Source: Streptomyces sp. HPF1205
Lineage (GTDB): Bacteria; Actinomycetota; Actinomycetes; Streptomycetales; Streptomycetaceae
Direction: 5' to 3'
DNA: 37,381 nucleotides
NCBI RefSeq assembly: GCF_020400825.1
Contig: NZ_JAINVH010000050.1
Location: forward strand, 1 to 37,381
A program made the translations under genes and the position numbers. Below, piece by piece: positions 36,385 to 37,381 of this stretch (within the stretch, counting starts at the first letter, position 1; the number at the start of each line of letters is the position of its first letter). Below the pieces are notes generated by a model. That model did no database searches and was not told the DNA's origin. It worked only from the letters and a program-made list of their open reading frames with translations.

Positions 36385-37381
36385 ATGGCACGTGCGGTCG
36401 GCATCGACCTGGGCACGACTAACTCCGTCGTCAGCGTTCTGGAAGGCGGCGAGCCCACCGTCATCACCAACGCAGAGGGCGCCAGGACCACGCCGTCCGT
36501 CGTCGCCTTCGCCAAGAACGGCGAGGTGCTTGTCGGTGAGGTGGCCAAGCGCCAGGCCGTCACCAACGTCGACCGGACGATCCGGTCGGTCAAGCGCCAC
36601 ATGGGCACCGACTGGAAGATCAACCTCGACGGCAAGGACTTCAACCCGCAGCAGATCTCCGCGTTCATCCTGCAGAAGCTGAAGCGGGACGCCGAGGCCT
36701 ACCTGGGCGAGAAGGTCACCGACGCGGTGATCACCGTCCCGGCGTACTTCAACGACTCCGAGCGGCAGGCCACCAAGGAGGCGGGCGAGATCGCCGGCCT
36801 CAACGTGCTGCGGATCGTCAACGAGCCGACCGCGGCCGCCCTGGCCTACGGGCTCGACAAGGACGACCAGACGATCCTCGTCTTCGACCTCGGCGGCGGC
36901 ACCTTCGACGTCTCGCTGTTGGAGATCGGCGACGGCGTGGTCGAGGTCAAGGCCACCAACGGCGACAACCACCTCGGTGGTGACGACTGGGACCAGCGGG
37001 TGGTGGACTACCTGGTCAAGCAGTTCCAGTCCGGCCACGGCGTGGACCTGTCCAAGGACAAGATGGCGCTGCAGCGCCTGCGCGAGGCCGCGGAGAAGGC
37101 CAAGATCGAGCTGTCCAGCTCCACCGAGACCTCGATCAACCTGCCGTACATCACGGCGTCGGCCGAGGGCCCGCTGCACCTGGACGAGAAGCTGACCCGC
37201 GCCCAGTTCCAGCAGCTCACCGCCGACCTGCTGGAGCGCTGCAAGACCCCGTTCCACAACGTCATCAAGGACGCCGGCATCCAGCTGGCCGAGATCGACC
37301 ACGTGGTCCTGGTCGGCGGCTCCACCCGTATGCCCGCCGTCGCGGAGCTGGTGCGCGAGCTGACCGGCGGCAAGGAGGCCA
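36385..37381 (+). CDS. dnaK: Molecular chaperone DnaK (Hsp70), 5' part
   Basis: The ATG at 36385 follows GGAGGAA. The frame stays open to the window end, about 332 residues, all in the N-terminal ATPase domain: VGIDLGTTNSVVSVLEGG (phosphate-1), DAVITVPAYFNDSERQATKEAG, VNEPTAAALAYGLDK and FDLGGGTFDVSLLEIG, then DNHLGGDDWDQRVVD and VLVGGSTRMPAV. These are the Hsp70 signatures. It folds and protects proteins with GrpE and DnaJ and feeds back on HspR. Two HAIR operators and a TTGACA -35 box lie upstream. Genes grpE, dnaJ and hspR would be expected just right of the window. Confidence 0.97.
   Translation, partial: MARAVGIDLGTTNSVVSVLEGGEPTVITNAEGARTTPSVVAFAKNGEVLVGEVAKRQAVTNVDRTIRSVKRHMGTDWKINLDGKDFNPQQISAFILQKLKRDAEAYLGEKVTDAVITVPAYFNDSERQATKEAGEIAGLNVLRIVNEPTAAALAYGLDKDDQTILVFDLGGGTFDVSLLEIGDGVVEVKATNGDNHLGGDDWDQRVVDYLVKQFQSGHGVDLSKDKMALQRLREAAEKAKIELSSSTETSINLPYITASAEGPLHLDEKLTRAQFQQLTADLLERCKTPFHNVIKDAGIQLAEIDHVVLVGGSTRMPAVAELVRELTGGKEA

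Overview
The window is high-GC actinobacterial DNA, almost certainly from a Streptomyces chromosome. Third codon positions are mostly G or C, many genes start with GTG, the dnaK promoter carries HspR-type (HAIR) inverted repeats, and two integrated elements have the layout of actinomycete integrative and conjugative elements (AICEs) of the pSAM2 type.

Layout. (1) 1-4565 is accessory DNA: the end of a phosphotransferase gene, a hypothetical gene, an XRE/TPR regulator, and a divergent row of small genes that includes two tandem paralogs. (2) 4566-11966 is the core of AICE1: hairpin-rich non-coding DNA with a candidate rolling-circle origin, GntR repressor, regulatory protein, FtsK-type translocase, small transfer genes, a frameshifted Rep, Xis and integrase, ending in an 86-bp att repeat. 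Its left att was not found, so it probably lies left of the window and region 1 is probably AICE1 cargo. (3) 11881-29976 is AICE2, a complete element of about 18 kb between two identical 86-bp att copies. Its left half carries a defence island: a Z1/SF2 ATPase, a PD-(D/E)XK protein and a GHKL (MutL/MORC-like) ATPase in one operon, divergent vsr and cytosine methyltransferase genes, and an HNH nuclease. Its right half is a second AICE core: candidate origin, anti-sigma-like ATPase, Nudix (Pif-like) protein, GntR, FtsK, spread genes, Rep, Xis and integrase. (4) 29936-37381 is core chromosome: tRNA-Gly(CCC), which is the integration site, then a small zinc-ribbon gene, dcd, a DUF2000 gene, a Yip1-like membrane protein, a membrane Fe-S oxidoreductase, a degenerate LCP protein and the start of dnaK.

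How it works together. Each AICE would be held silent by its GntR protein acting at palindromic operators. On activation, Xis and Int would excise it, Rep would nick an origin for rolling-circle replication, and the FtsK-like protein would move double-stranded DNA between mycelia with help from Spd-type membrane proteins. Both integrases read the same tRNA-Gly site, which explains the tandem array. AICE2's cargo matches the restriction-modification class with MutL/MORC-like ATPases predicted by Iyer, Abhiman and Aravind (2008), here riding on a conjugative element.

Two reading frames (AICE1 rep and a small AICE2 gene) are each broken by one apparent extra C in a C4 run. These may be assembly errors or real inactivations.
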